Shown: positions 34,982 to 44,701, numbered from the stretch's first letter. The stretch: DNA of 64,000 nucleotides from Phocaeicola vulgatus ATCC 8482 (GCF_000012825.1 NC_009614.1:248001-312000); one strand, 5' to 3'. Made by a program: numbers and translations. The notes: a model not told the origin generated them from the letters alone.

Positions 34982-37336
34982 TTAATAGATTTTCCATTCC
35001 CATAATCCGGCTGCACCTTTATCTATGTGCAAACGCAAATAACGTACTTTATCTCCCACCGTCACCACATGAGGTGAACATGCCTTCACCTCTTTTACTC
35101 CGGCACAAGGTTGCCAATTAGTACCATCATTGGATTTTTCGAGATGCCAGGCATGACCTTCAGCAGGGTGTACAAAGGCAAATTGACACTCCGTTACCTG
35201 CATGGCTTCACCCAAATCCACCATCAGCCAAGGATGATCATCATTTGTTTCTGCCATCCAGCGTGTTCCATTAGACCGGTCGCCTGCATTTCCAGGATGA
35301 TATATATGTGTGCGTTCCACCTTGACAAGCGAAGTTTTATCGGCCAAAGGACAATTAGGCTGAGTTTCTATTTCAACCTTAGAAGTACGGGGAGAACGTA
35401 TGCTGGATGCACTGAAAGAAGCTTTCAGCGCCTTATTTTCGCGCTGTTCCTGGCTGACAGCCAAGTAACCAACTCCCTTTTCATCAGGAACAAGTGTCTT
35501 TATAGTGCCATCCTCATTAAATTCCATCCGATTGGCATATACTTGGCGGGTAGTTCCTCCGTCACCGTACTCCAGATATACGAAAATATAATCGTCTGTT
35601 TCTTCATTATAAAATACATTCCCATGTCCCGGCCCCCAAACATTATCAGCAATGGATGAAAAAAGAAAAATATCATTGCCTTCGGGCTTTTCAAAGCCCG
35701 ACAAAGGGGACTGCCGGCTCATCATGTAAGCATTTACATAATTCTGATTCCCTCTCAAAGTATAGATGTAATAATAAATACCTTTACGTTTAAACATAAC
35801 CGGCCCTTCCGAATACCCTTGACGAGCCGTACTCATCACAACAGTATCACCGGTTAAATGCTGCCAATCGTCAGTCATACGGGCAGCCATCCGGCGGCGC
35901 CAGAATAAATAAGCAGTTCCATCATCATCCACAAAAGGTTCCCCATCTATATCCGGAGCAATACAAGATTGATCAAACCCATCCAAAGAATGAGAAGACA
36001 TAGAATTACGTCCGGCAAAAAGGAAAGGACCTTCGGGACGGTCGGACTTCAGCACATAGGTACGTGCATTCTCATCCGGTTTTACAAAAGTGGTATAAAG
36101 ATAATATTCACCATTCTTCTCCACTACTCTGCCGGGTGCCCAATAACGAAAATATCCCGTCTTTTTCTCTCCTTTGGCATTGACATATTCATGTCCTTTA
36201 TGCCAATCGAATCCCACAATATGTGATCCATCAAAACTCCAGTTTACAAAATCTTTAGATTTCCATACCACAGGAGTCCCTGCTTGTGACAATCCTTTAT
36301 CAATATCAGTAGTACCATAAAGATAATAAGTATCACCAAATTTGGATAAAGAAGGATCAGCGATATTATCCGGAATAAGAGGATTGAAGTGATGGATACG
36401 AAGCAATTTATCAAGTACAGCCTTCTCTACGGTAAAAGCAGTTCCGTGACGGGTTCCTTTTGGAAAAGATACACGGTCAGACACATCCTCCCATGTCTTT
36501 CCATGATCACGACTGCAAACAGCTCCATATTGATGATTACGGTATTTATCAAAATAGACATAAAGAGCATCATCTACAAAAAGTGGCGCAGGTCCCTCAC
36601 ACCAATAATTTCCTGTAATGGAAGGAGAAACGGTAGTAGGAAATCCATCCTCTATCCGTGTTGTCCGTGTTATTCTCAAATTCTTCTCTGCCGGCAACGA
36701 GTTTTCATTCTTCACCACCATAATCAAGTCTTTCATCACCGGATCGCGTACAATAGCTGCATCAATCACACTGAAATCGGGATTAAAGAACAGTTTGGTT
36801 TCAGAAAATGTATTAAAATCCTTCGTCGTAACATAGTAAATACGATGGTTCAGCCCTTTCTCACTCTCAATGACCGGCACTTCCTTATGACGTCCGGGAA
36901 TGGTCGTTGCCCAAAAAATATAATAAGTTTGCGAAGGTTCATCATAAAACAATTCAGGTGCCCAGCAATTATGTGCAGCAGGCTCATGCATCATTACCGG
37001 AATAGAACGCTGCTCACTCCAATGGATTAAATCGGGAGAAGAGGCGTAACCTATAATCCGGTCTGTCCAACTGGAAGTCCACACCATGTGAAAAGTTCCG
37101 TCCGGCGCCTGACAAATACTAGGGTCACGCATCAGACGATCCTTCCCGACCGTGGGTATCAAGAAAGATTTTCCATGATTCAGAGGAGTCCATGTCAGCC
37201 CATCCAAACTATAAGCCAAATGAAGACCGTCCCGACTGTCATTAATGAAATAAGAGAACAAATAAGCCGTATCACCGGCAAATAATCCGGCAACCGTTCC
37301 TAACAAGCAGAACAAACTGAATAATCGTTTTTTCAT
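34982..37336 (-). CDS. Tandem GH43-fold enzyme with C-terminal discoidin-type domain
   Basis: A 784-aa exported protein with two five-bladed propeller modules. The first (about 22-330) starts DTAYLFSYFINDSRDGLHLAYS, with RDPSICQAPDG and NCWAPELFYDE. The second (about 340-640) has NIADPSLSKFGDTYYLYGTTD, YWAPGRVVEKNGEYYLYTTF and YSEGPVMFKRKGIYYYIYT, holding the Asp and Glu expected for GH43 catalysis. Residues about 670-784 form an F5/8 type C carbohydrate-binding domain (PWLMVDLGEAMQVTECQFAF, VRYLRLHIDKG). Arabinofuranosidase, xylosidase or exo-galactosidase activity are all possible in GH43. The first module may be catalytic or a binding relic. It is first in a two-gene minus-strand operon with GH42. 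Confidence 0.82.
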   Translation of the reverse strand: MKKRLFSLFCLLGTVAGLFAGDTAYLFSYFINDSRDGLHLAYSLDGLTWTPLNHGKSFLIPTVGKDRLMRDPSICQAPDGTFHMVWTSSWTDRIIGYASSPDLIHWSEQRSIPVMMHEPAAHNCWAPELFYDEPSQTYYIFWATTIPGRHKEVPVIESEKGLNHRIYYVTTKDFNTFSETKLFFNPDFSVIDAAIVRDPVMKDLIMVVKNENSLPAEKNLRITRTTRIEDGFPTTVSPSITGNYWCEGPAPLFVDDALYVYFDKYRNHQYGAVCSRDHGKTWEDVSDRVSFPKGTRHGTAFTVEKAVLDKLLRIHHFNPLIPDNIADPSLSKFGDTYYLYGTTDIDKGLSQAGTPVVWKSKDFVNWSFDGSHIVGFDWHKGHEYVNAKGEKKTGYFRYWAPGRVVEKNGEYYLYTTFVKPDENARTYVLKSDRPEGPFLFAGRNSMSSHSLDGFDQSCIAPDIDGEPFVDDDGTAYLFWRRRMAARMTDDWQHLTGDTVVMSTARQGYSEGPVMFKRKGIYYYIYTLRGNQNYVNAYMMSRQSPLSGFEKPEGNDIFLFSSIADNVWGPGHGNVFYNEETDDYIFVYLEYGDGGTTRQVYANRMEFNEDGTIKTLVPDEKGVGYLAVSQEQRENKALKASFSASSIRSPRTSKVEIETQPNCPLADKTSLVKVERTHIYHPGNAGDRSNGTRWMAETNDDHPWLMVDLGEAMQVTECQFAFVHPAEGHAWHLEKSNDGTNWQPCAGVKEVKACSPHVVTVGDKVRYLRLHIDKGAAGLWEWKIY

Positions 37337-37363
37337 GTATACAATGATTTAATTGTGAGTATA

Positions 37364-37419
37364 CAAAGATAAAAAGAGATTTGGACTTTTTTCTGCACAT
37401 ACAAGGCATATCCATGTAA
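37364..37419 (-). promoter_or_regulatory. Probable promoter of the GH43-GH42 operon with a degenerate operator
   Basis: On the minus strand TATCTTTG (37371-37364) fits a -7 element. In the register used at the other promoters, the three operator words read TTACAT (37419-37414), ATGCCT (37409-37404) and TGTGCA (37399-37394). The first two are close to consensus; the third is not. Either this is a weak site or the operon is controlled otherwise. Confidence 0.4.
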
Positions 37420-37462
37420 AATCGTACAAATATATCGCACATTACCCCTATTTTATACGAAT

Positions 37463-37518
37463 TTCCATCTATATGTACTTCTTTCTATTTACATGCAGAT
37501 GAAAAGACCTTAATTTAG
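37463..37518 (+). promoter_or_regulatory. Operator-promoter of the seven-gene GH2-GH106 operon
   Basis: TTCCAT (37463-37468), spacer with ATGTAC, TTCTAT (37483-37488), 22 bp, TAATTTAG (37511-37518; one mismatch to TAnnTTTG). It diverges from the GH43 promoter in a 211-bp intergenic region. Confidence 0.75.
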
Positions 37519-37547
37519 CAACATCAAATTCAAAGTAAAAAGATACT

Positions 37548-40415
37548 ATGAAAAAAACGTTATTGACAATCTGCCTAGTATGGATGTGCTTCTCGTTAAG
37601 CGCACAAAAAATTATTGACTTATCCGGGAAATGGTCATTCAGTATAGACCGTCAGGATAATGGAGAAAAGGAAAAATGGTTCAGCCACACTTTGAATGAC
37701 TTCATCAACCTGCCCGGTTCCATGCCCGAGAAACTGAAAGGTGATGAGGTTACCGCAAAGACCCAATGGACAGGCAGTCTCTATGACAGTTCCTACTATT
37801 ATAATCCATACATGGAAAAATACCGTAAAGAAGGTAATATTAAATTTCCATTCTTTCTGACTCCCGACAAACATTATGTAGGAGCTGCTTGGTATCAGAA
37901 AGAGGTGAATATACCTGCCGACTGGAAAGGTGAACGTATTTTGTTGTTCCTGGAACGTCCCCATATAGAAACAACCGTATGGGTGAACGGACAAAAGACA
38001 GGAATGCAGAATAGTCTTTGTGTTCCCCATCAATATGATATAACCCGTTATGTCCGTCCCGGAAAATGTACTATCACCATCCGGGTGGATAATCGTATCA
38101 AAGAAATCAATGTCGGACCGGATTCGCACAGCATAACCGACCAGACCCAAGGAAACTGGAACGGCATTGTAGGACGCATCTGTCTGCAAACGACTCCGAA
38201 AACATATTTCGATGATATTCAAATATATCCGGAACCGGAACAAAAACTGGCACGTGTCAAAGTCGTCATCAAAGGTACAGGCACTGCAAAAGTAAAATTA
38301 TCAGCAGAGAGCTTCAATACGGATAAAAAGCATATAGTTCCCGCCATACAACAAGAAATCAAACTTAACAAAGGAGTGACGGAAACAGAAATGGTATTAC
38401 CTATGGGGAATGATATGCTGCTATGGGATGAATTTCATCCGGCCCTGTACAAACTGAAAGCAGAAGTCACCAATGGGAAAAAAACTGAGATAAAAGAAAT
38501 ACAATTCGGTATGCGCCGATTTGAAATCAAAGGTAAATGGTTTTATGTAAACGGGCGCAAAACCCAGCTTCGCGGAACAGTTGAAAACTGTGACTTCCCG
38601 TTGACCGGTTACGCTCCGATGGATGTAGAAAGTTGGGAACGGGTATTCCGTATCTGTCGCAGTTATGGACTGAATCACATGCGTTTCCATTCATTCTGTC
38701 CTCCCGAAGCCGCTTTTATGGCTGCCGACCGGGTAGGATTCTATCTGCAACCCGAAGGTCCGAGCTGGCCCAATCATGGTCCCAAATTAGGTTTGGGACA
38801 ACCTATTGACAAATATCTGATGGACGAAACCATCGCATTAACCAAAGAATATGGCAACTATGCCTCTTATTGCATGTTGGCATGCGGAAACGAACCTAGC
38901 GGACGCTGGGTAGAATGGGTGACCAAGTTCGTAGAATATTGGGAAAAGAAGGATCCCAGACATGTATATACCGGAGCATCGGTAGGCAACGGATGGCAAT
39001 GGCAACCTCGCAACCAATATCATGTAAAGGCTGGGGCACGTGGCCTGACCTGGTCCAAGAAACAACCGTCCACTCAAGACGACTATCGTTTCCAAAATCA
39101 TCTTGACACCGTGAGACAGCCCTACGTATCCCATGAAACAGGTCAATGGTGCGCTTTCCCCAATTTCAATGAAATACGTAAATATACAGGCGTCAATAAA
39201 GCCAAGAACTTCGAGATTTTCAAAGACATTCTGGCTGACAACCACATGAGCGACCAAGCCCATCTATTTATGATGGCCAGCGGAAAGTTGCAAGCCCTTT
39301 GTTACAAATATGAAATAGAAAAGACACTCCGCACGCCCGATTATGCCGGTTTCCAATTATTGGCACTGAACGATTATTCGGGTCAGGGAACTGCACTGGT
39401 AGGTGTTCTCGATGTTTTCTTTGAAGAAAAAGGATATATCAACTCCGCAGAATGGAGACGTTTCTGCTCACCTACAGTTCCACTGATGCGTACAGATAAA
39501 TTTGTATATAATAACAAGGAGATTTTAAAGGCGGATATTGAAGTCGCTCATTTTGGTGCCGAGGCATTAAAACAAGCAGAAATTGTATATACGTTAAAAG
39601 ACGAATATGGCAAAGTATATGCGCAAGGCACATTGGCAACACAAGACATTCCTGTCGGAAATTTAAATCGCACGGGTAGCCTTGAGTTTCCGCTCACTGA
39701 CATCCAAGAGGCTAAAAAGCTGAATCTGGAAATACGCATTACGGGAACAGAAGCTGTAAATGACTGGAATTTCTGGGTTTATCCCGCCCAAGTGACAATA
39801 GCCGAAGGAAAAGTATACACTACCGACACCTTGGATTCGAAAGCCCTGGAAATTCTTCAGCATGGTGGAAATGTGCTTATTACAGCTGCAAGCAAAGTGA
39901 GTTATGGTAAAGAAGTGGTTCAGCAATTCACTCCTGTATTCTGGAACACCTCCTGGTTCAAAATGCGTCCTCCTCATACCACAGGTATCTTAGTGAACCC
40001 CAAACACCCGTTATTCCGTCAGTTTCCGACAGAATATCACAGCAATTTGCAATGGTGGGAACTGCTGAATCGTACTCAAGTGATGCAATTCACCCACTTT
40101 CCACCCGCTTTCCAACCTACGGTTCAAAGTATCGACACTTGGTTTATAAGCCGCAAGATAGGTATGTTATTCGAAGCCAATGTATTAAATGGGAAAGTGC
40201 TCATGACAAGCATGGACATTACCTCCCAGCCAGAGAAACGCATTGTAGCTCGTCAGATGCATAAAGCCATTTTGGATTATATGAATTCGGACCAGTTCCG
40301 TCCGCAATTTACTGTAACGCCTCAACAAATCAGTGAGTTGTTCACAAAAACAGCCGGTGACATAAAATCTTATACCAATGACTCTCCGGATGAACTAAAA
40401 CCGAAAATCAATTAA
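37548..40415 (+). CDS. GH2 family glycoside hydrolase (right half)
   Basis: An exported GH2 enzyme of 955 aa. Signal peptide LLTICLVWMCFSLSAQ. The sugar-binding domain (HYVGAAWYQKEVNIPADWKG) and immunoglobulin-like domain precede the TIM barrel, with acid/base Glu449 (LACGNEPSGRW) and nucleophile Glu530 (YVSHETGQW). The long C-terminal part includes a flavodoxin-like segment (ILQHGGNVLITAASKVSYG). The nucleophile motif differs from that of the left GH2 (AMEY), so the two belong to different GH2 clades and probably act on different linkages. It is first in a seven-gene operon ending at 48905. Confidence 0.88.
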   Translation: MKKTLLTICLVWMCFSLSAQKIIDLSGKWSFSIDRQDNGEKEKWFSHTLNDFINLPGSMPEKLKGDEVTAKTQWTGSLYDSSYYYNPYMEKYRKEGNIKFPFFLTPDKHYVGAAWYQKEVNIPADWKGERILLFLERPHIETTVWVNGQKTGMQNSLCVPHQYDITRYVRPGKCTITIRVDNRIKEINVGPDSHSITDQTQGNWNGIVGRICLQTTPKTYFDDIQIYPEPEQKLARVKVVIKGTGTAKVKLSAESFNTDKKHIVPAIQQEIKLNKGVTETEMVLPMGNDMLLWDEFHPALYKLKAEVTNGKKTEIKEIQFGMRRFEIKGKWFYVNGRKTQLRGTVENCDFPLTGYAPMDVESWERVFRICRSYGLNHMRFHSFCPPEAAFMAADRVGFYLQPEGPSWPNHGPKLGLGQPIDKYLMDETIALTKEYGNYASYCMLACGNEPSGRWVEWVTKFVEYWEKKDPRHVYTGASVGNGWQWQPRNQYHVKAGARGLTWSKKQPSTQDDYRFQNHLDTVRQPYVSHETGQWCAFPNFNEIRKYTGVNKAKNFEIFKDILADNHMSDQAHLFMMASGKLQALCYKYEIEKTLRTPDYAGFQLLALNDYSGQGTALVGVLDVFFEEKGYINSAEWRRFCSPTVPLMRTDKFVYNNKEILKADIEVAHFGAEALKQAEIVYTLKDEYGKVYAQGTLATQDIPVGNLNRTGSLEFPLTDIQEAKKLNLEIRITGTEAVNDWNFWVYPAQVTIAEGKVYTTDTLDSKALEILQHGGNVLITAASKVSYGKEVVQQFTPVFWNTSWFKMRPPHTTGILVNPKHPLFRQFPTEYHSNLQWWELLNRTQVMQFTHFPPAFQPTVQSIDTWFISRKIGMLFEANVLNGKVLMTSMDITSQPEKRIVARQMHKAILDYMNSDQFRPQFTVTPQQISELFTKTAGDIKSYTNDSPDELKPKIN

Positions 40416-40433
40416 TAACAATCTATATCAATC

Positions 40434-41708
40434 ATGAAACAGATAGCCCTATTAGCTCTTGGACTTTTAGCGACATTAGGAGTCGAAGCACAAACTTACA
40501 AATTCGATTTTACCACAGGTAAAAAGACGAAAGACGGTTATACCAAAATAACTCCCGCCGACAGATACTCGGAGGAAAAGGGATACGGATATGACAGACA
40601 GCCCTCTCCGGAAGGTAAAAGTACAGCTCCATTCTTTTTCTCTGTTACGGTTCCCGATGGAAACTACCATGTCACAGCCGTGATAGGAAACAAACGCGCT
40701 GCCGGAGAAACAACAGTGCGAGGAGAATCACGCCGCCTTTTCTTCGAAAATGTGAAGACAAAAAAAGGGGAGTTAAAATCTTGTACATTCGTGATCAACA
40801 AGCGCAACACACATATTTCGGAAAAAGAAAATGTGCGCATCAAACCGCGTGAACGCCAAAAATTGAACTGGGATGACAAACTAACTTTGGAATTCAACGG
40901 GGATGCACCCCAATTGTCCGAACTGATTATTGAGAAAGTAAATAATGTACCCACCGTATTCCTATGCGGTAACTCCACGGTAGTAGACCAGGACAATGAA
41001 CCTTGGGCAAGCTGGGGACAAATGATTCCCCGCTTCTTCAATGACAGCATTTGTTTTGCCAATTATGCAGAATCCGGCGAAAGCGCCAATACTTTTATCG
41101 GTGCAGGACGACTGAAAAAGGCATTGACACAAATGAAACCCGGAGATTATATTTTTATGGAATTCGGTCACAACGACCAAAAGCAAAAAGGTCCCGGTAA
41201 AGGAGCTTATTATTCATTTATGACCAGCTTGAAAACATTCATTGATGAGGCAAGGGCACGAGGAGCCTATCCTGTACTGGTAACCCCGACACAACGCCGC
41301 AGTTTCGATGAAAACGGGAAAATCAGAGATACTCACGAAGATTATCCCGAAGCAATGCGCTGGTTGGCTGCCAAAGAAAACGTTCCTTTGATCGATCTCA
41401 ACGAAATGACCCGTACCCTCTATGAAGCAATGGGGGTGGAACCTTCCAAAAAGGCATTCGTACATTATCCTGCCGGAACCTATCCGGGACAAAACAGGGT
41501 ATTGGCAGATAATACCCACTTCAATCCTTACGGAGCTTATCAAATCTCCAAATGTATCATTGAAGGGATAAAGAAAGCGGGATTACCTATCGCTAACTAT
41601 TTGCGCAGCGACTATTCCGGTTACAATCCTGCACATCCGGATGCTTTGGACAGTTTCAAATGGAATGACAGCCCGTTTACAGAAATTGAAAAGCCGGACG
41701 GCAATTAA
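40434..41708 (+). CDS. CE12-type rhamnogalacturonan acetylesterase (SGNH hydrolase)
   Basis: Removes acetyl groups from galacturonate in the RG-I backbone. Residues about 20-150 form an N-terminal beta domain (KFDFTTGKKTKDGYTKI, DGNYHVTAVIGN), common in Bacteroides CE12 proteins. The SGNH core follows: block I VFLCGNSTVVDQ with Ser181, block III FGHNDQ, and the Asp359/His362 pair in ADNTHFNPYGAYQ. Block I reads GNST where GDST is usual; the nucleophile Ser is kept. Product is 424 aa. It starts 19 bp after the GH2 stop and 18 bp before GH28. Confidence 0.9.
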   Translation: MKQIALLALGLLATLGVEAQTYKFDFTTGKKTKDGYTKITPADRYSEEKGYGYDRQPSPEGKSTAPFFFSVTVPDGNYHVTAVIGNKRAAGETTVRGESRRLFFENVKTKKGELKSCTFVINKRNTHISEKENVRIKPRERQKLNWDDKLTLEFNGDAPQLSELIIEKVNNVPTVFLCGNSTVVDQDNEPWASWGQMIPRFFNDSICFANYAESGESANTFIGAGRLKKALTQMKPGDYIFMEFGHNDQKQKGPGKGAYYSFMTSLKTFIDEARARGAYPVLVTPTQRRSFDENGKIRDTHEDYPEAMRWLAAKENVPLIDLNEMTRTLYEAMGVEPSKKAFVHYPAGTYPGQNRVLADNTHFNPYGAYQISKCIIEGIKKAGLPIANYLRSDYSGYNPAHPDALDSFKWNDSPFTEIEKPDGN

Positions 41709-41725
41709 TTTAAAAGTAGGAACAA

Positions 41726-43210
41726 ATGAACAACAAAACATTATTATTAACCCTATCATTTACCTTAGGTACCCTCTTTACCAATGCCCAATCCCTCCCC
41801 GGATTCCAATGGGGAGAAGGGATGGGAACTCCTGACCTTTCGTGGACTGCCCAAGTAGGAGCCAAAACCTATCCGAAGGGAAAAATATTCCAAGCAGCCG
41901 ATTACGGATTGAAAAATGACAGCACCCGGTTAAGCACTGCCGCCCTGCAGAAAGCCATTGACGAATGCCACCGTTCCGGAGGGGGAACAGTGGAAGTAGC
42001 CCCGGGATACTACCGGATTGGTGCCATCTACCTGAAAAGTAATGTAAACCTCCACCTCAACCAAGGTACGACGCTGATAGCCAGTGAGAATATTGATTTA
42101 TACCCCGAAATGCGCTCCCGCGTGGCAGGTATCGAAATGGTATGGCCCTCGGCAGTCATCAATATTCTGGATGCGGAAAACGCAGCTATCAGCGGAGCAG
42201 GTACGTTGGATTGTCGTGGAAAAATATTCTGGGATAAATATTGGACCATGCGGAAGGATTACGAGAAACGCAAACTGCGGTGGATTGTGGACTACGACTG
42301 CAAACGTGTAAGAGGTATGCTCATCTCGAACAGCCGCCATATAACACTGAAAGACTTTACCTTGATGCGTACCGGATTTTGGGGTTGCCAAGTGCTGTAT
42401 TCCGACCAATGTACCTTGAACGGACTGAAAATCAATAATAACATAGGGGGGCATGGTCCCAGTACGGATGGTATTGACATTGATTCCAGCACCAATATCC
42501 TGATTGAAAACTGCGAAGTAGATTGCAACGATGACAATATCTGCCTGAAAGCCGGAAGGGATGCCGACGGCCTGCGCGTAAACCGCCCCACAGAAAATAT
42601 CATTGTTCGTGGATGCATTGCACGTAAAGGTGCGGGACTGATTACCTGCGGCAGCGAAACTTCAGGCTGCATCCGAAATGTATTGGGATATAACCTCCAA
42701 GCATACGGAACCTCTTCCACCCTCCGTCTGAAATCTGCCATGAACCGCGGCGGAACCGTAGAAAATATCTACATGACCCAAGTGACAGCAGACCATGTCC
42801 GCCATGTACTGGCAGCGGACCTGAACTGGAACCCCAGCTATAGTTATTCTACTTTGCCGGCTGAATATGAAGGTAAGGAAATTCCCGAACATTGGAAGGT
42901 TATGCTGACTCCTGTCACACCTAAAGAAAAAGGGTATCCGCATTTCCGTAATGTATGGCTCAGCGATGTAAAAGCTACTAATGTGCAAATCTTTATCACT
43001 GCTGCCGGCTGGAATGAGGAACTGCCTTTGCAGAATTTCCATATTTCCGGCATAAAAGCCAAGGTAAATAAAGCAGGAAGCATTATCTTTACCGAAGACT
43101 TCCACCTGGAAGATGTCCGGTTACAAGTAGAAGACGGCAGTCGTGTGGAAGAAAAAAACAATAAGAACGCACAAATCGATATCAGCTATGAAAACAACAT
43201 GGAATTATAG
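41726..43210 (+). CDS. GH28 family glycosidase, rhamnogalacturonan-type
   Basis: A right-handed beta-helix enzyme acting on galacturonic acid linkages of pectin. Signal peptide LTLSFTLGTLFTNAQ. Catalytic Asp248 (PSTDGIDIDSS) and Asp269-Asp270 (CNDDNICLKAGRD) are present, as is RLKSAMNRGG. The region that normally reads GHG is GAGLITCGSETSG, so the His of polygalacturonases is missing, as I recall for rhamnogalacturonan hydrolases. That favours an RG substrate over homogalacturonan. Product is 494 aa. Its last 23 bp overlap the next gene, which implies coupled translation. Confidence 0.88.
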   Translation: MNNKTLLLTLSFTLGTLFTNAQSLPGFQWGEGMGTPDLSWTAQVGAKTYPKGKIFQAADYGLKNDSTRLSTAALQKAIDECHRSGGGTVEVAPGYYRIGAIYLKSNVNLHLNQGTTLIASENIDLYPEMRSRVAGIEMVWPSAVINILDAENAAISGAGTLDCRGKIFWDKYWTMRKDYEKRKLRWIVDYDCKRVRGMLISNSRHITLKDFTLMRTGFWGCQVLYSDQCTLNGLKINNNIGGHGPSTDGIDIDSSTNILIENCEVDCNDDNICLKAGRDADGLRVNRPTENIIVRGCIARKGAGLITCGSETSGCIRNVLGYNLQAYGTSSTLRLKSAMNRGGTVENIYMTQVTADHVRHVLAADLNWNPSYSYSTLPAEYEGKEIPEHWKVMLTPVTPKEKGYPHFRNVWLSDVKATNVQIFITAAGWNEELPLQNFHISGIKAKVNKAGSIIFTEDFHLEDVRLQVEDGSRVEEKNNKNAQIDISYENNMEL

Positions 43211-43886
43211 CCGGCGGCTACTTCCGTTCTTTCTCTGTATGCTGTTGTCTGTCTTTGGCAACAACGCCCAGACTCTTCCCTTCCGTTTATCCAAAGGTGC
43301 GGGAACTTTCCGTCTGGGAGTGGTTTGCGGCAATGAAAGTTGCTGGCTGGACCAATGCAGTGTCAAGAAAAAGGGACAGGCTTATACCATTAAAGATAAA
43401 TTATGGAAAGAAGGTGAAATAAAGCTGATTGTATGTCCATTGACGGATAGTAATGGTTTTATCATGGAGGTTTCGGGTGAGCGATTACCCGAAGAGTTCA
43501 AACTTTGCTGGGCTTTCGGTGCATGCGACGGTGCAGACGACTCTGCCGTAACAGACAACAGTATTCCGGTAGCCTCCTGCTTCCATAATGTATTCAGTAT
43601 AGAAGGAAACGCTTTTACCACCTATTATGGTGAAAGCATGAAACTGAGAACGGTTCATGGGGTATCTCCCATCGGTTCCGAAATTCGTCTGTCCGACGGA
43701 CATAAACAAGCATCCCCGCTTGCTTTATTCAACTCCGGTAAAAAGACAGATGCCCCCGTCATCTCTGCCCTATGCCCGTGGAAACCGCAAGAAAAGCTCT
43801 ACTTTTGTTTCTACCAACGAGGCGATTATAATTATTTCATGCTACCCGGATTATTCGGGAAAGAACATAAAACCCGATCAAAATGA
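43188..43886 (+). CDS. DUF4450-like secreted protein, apparently short form
   Basis: 232 aa with a signal peptide (FFLCMLLSVFGNNAQTL) and one beta-rich domain (FRLSKGAGTFRLGVVCGNESCWLD; KLIVCPLTDSNGFIMEVSGERLPEEFKLCWAFGACDG). The sequence recalls the N-terminal DUF4450 domain of larger Bacteroides proteins with a helical catalytic part. Here the chain stops after this domain, so it is a truncated or stand-alone version. ATG 43188 overlaps the end of GH28 by 23 bp; an earlier ATG at 43143 is possible but lacks a signal-like start. Its stop overlaps the next ATG by 4 bp (ATGA). The function is unknown. A role in handling RG oligosaccharides is suggested only by the operon. Confidence 0.65.
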   Translation: MKTTWNYSRRLLPFFLCMLLSVFGNNAQTLPFRLSKGAGTFRLGVVCGNESCWLDQCSVKKKGQAYTIKDKLWKEGEIKLIVCPLTDSNGFIMEVSGERLPEEFKLCWAFGACDGADDSAVTDNSIPVASCFHNVFSIEGNAFTTYYGESMKLRTVHGVSPIGSEIRLSDGHKQASPLALFNSGKKTDAPVISALCPWKPQEKLYFCFYQRGDYNYFMLPGLFGKEHKTRSK

Positions 43887-44686
43887 AACGATTGTATCCA
43901 TACCTGTTCTTCCTTTTCCTATGCCTGTCTGCCCAGGCACAGGAATTCAAGGTGTACCAATTTCCGGCAGATAAGGTTCCTGCCATAGATGGCAATACCC
44001 ACGACTGGGATTGCGTTCCGGCTGATTATAAGATAACGGAAGCAGCTTTAAAGGAAGACGAGGGAAAACATGCACAGCCGGACACTACCACATTGAAAGT
44101 CAGTGTCAAAGTAGGTTGGTGTGCAGAAACTCAGAAGTTGTATTTTCTATATGAAGCATACGATAATTATTGGCGGTTCAGTGAGAACTCCTTGAACACG
44201 GATATTTTTGAAGTAGTGGTGGATGGCGATTGTTCAGGGGGGCCGTTCATCGACCGTTTTCATCCCACAGCTCCCAAAGATGTGTGGCAAGCCTGGTTCA
44301 AATTTCACGGATGCCATGCCCAGAACTATCACATCTTCACCCCGGCTCACGGCAATGACTGGTGTATGTTATGGGGTCCTCAGGTATGGCTGAAACAAAA
44401 GCCATACGCTGATTATGCCTATCAGTACTCTTTCAAGGAGGGAGAAGCGGGTAAGCTGGTATTGGAATTCTATATCACCCCCTTTGACCATGCGGATGCC
44501 GACGGTCCCGAACTATCTCGCCCTACTTTATTAAAGGAAGGAAATGAAATCGGACTATGCTGGGCGGTGATTGACTGGGATGCCCACCCTGCCTCTAAAG
44601 ACGGATTCTGGAATTTATCCGATGAGCATACCATGTATGGCAATGCATCTTATTTACGCAAATTCAAACTAATGCCCATTCAGTAA
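43883..44686 (+). CDS. Secreted CBM9/DOMON-like sugar-binding domain protein
   Basis: 267 aa with signal peptide LFFLFLCLSAQAQ. The rest is a single carbohydrate-binding-like beta-sandwich: VPAIDGNTHDWDCVPADYKI, then VKVGWCAETQKLYFLYEAYDNYWRF, IFEVVVDGDCSGG and NEIGLCWAVIDWDAH, the pattern of CBM9-like domains. No catalytic motif is visible. It is translationally coupled to the DUF4450-like gene (ATGA overlap) and 15 bp before GH28, so it probably works with them as an oligosaccharide-binding accessory factor. The trailing DEHTMYGNASYLRKFKLMP also fits the CBM9-like fold. Confidence 0.65.
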   Translation: MKRLYPYLFFLFLCLSAQAQEFKVYQFPADKVPAIDGNTHDWDCVPADYKITEAALKEDEGKHAQPDTTTLKVSVKVGWCAETQKLYFLYEAYDNYWRFSENSLNTDIFEVVVDGDCSGGPFIDRFHPTAPKDVWQAWFKFHGCHAQNYHIFTPAHGNDWCMLWGPQVWLKQKPYADYAYQYSFKEGEAGKLVLEFYITPFDHADADGPELSRPTLLKEGNEIGLCWAVIDWDAHPASKDGFWNLSDEHTMYGNASYLRKFKLMPIQ

Positions 44687-44701
44687 AAGCAAAGACAGAC
44701 C

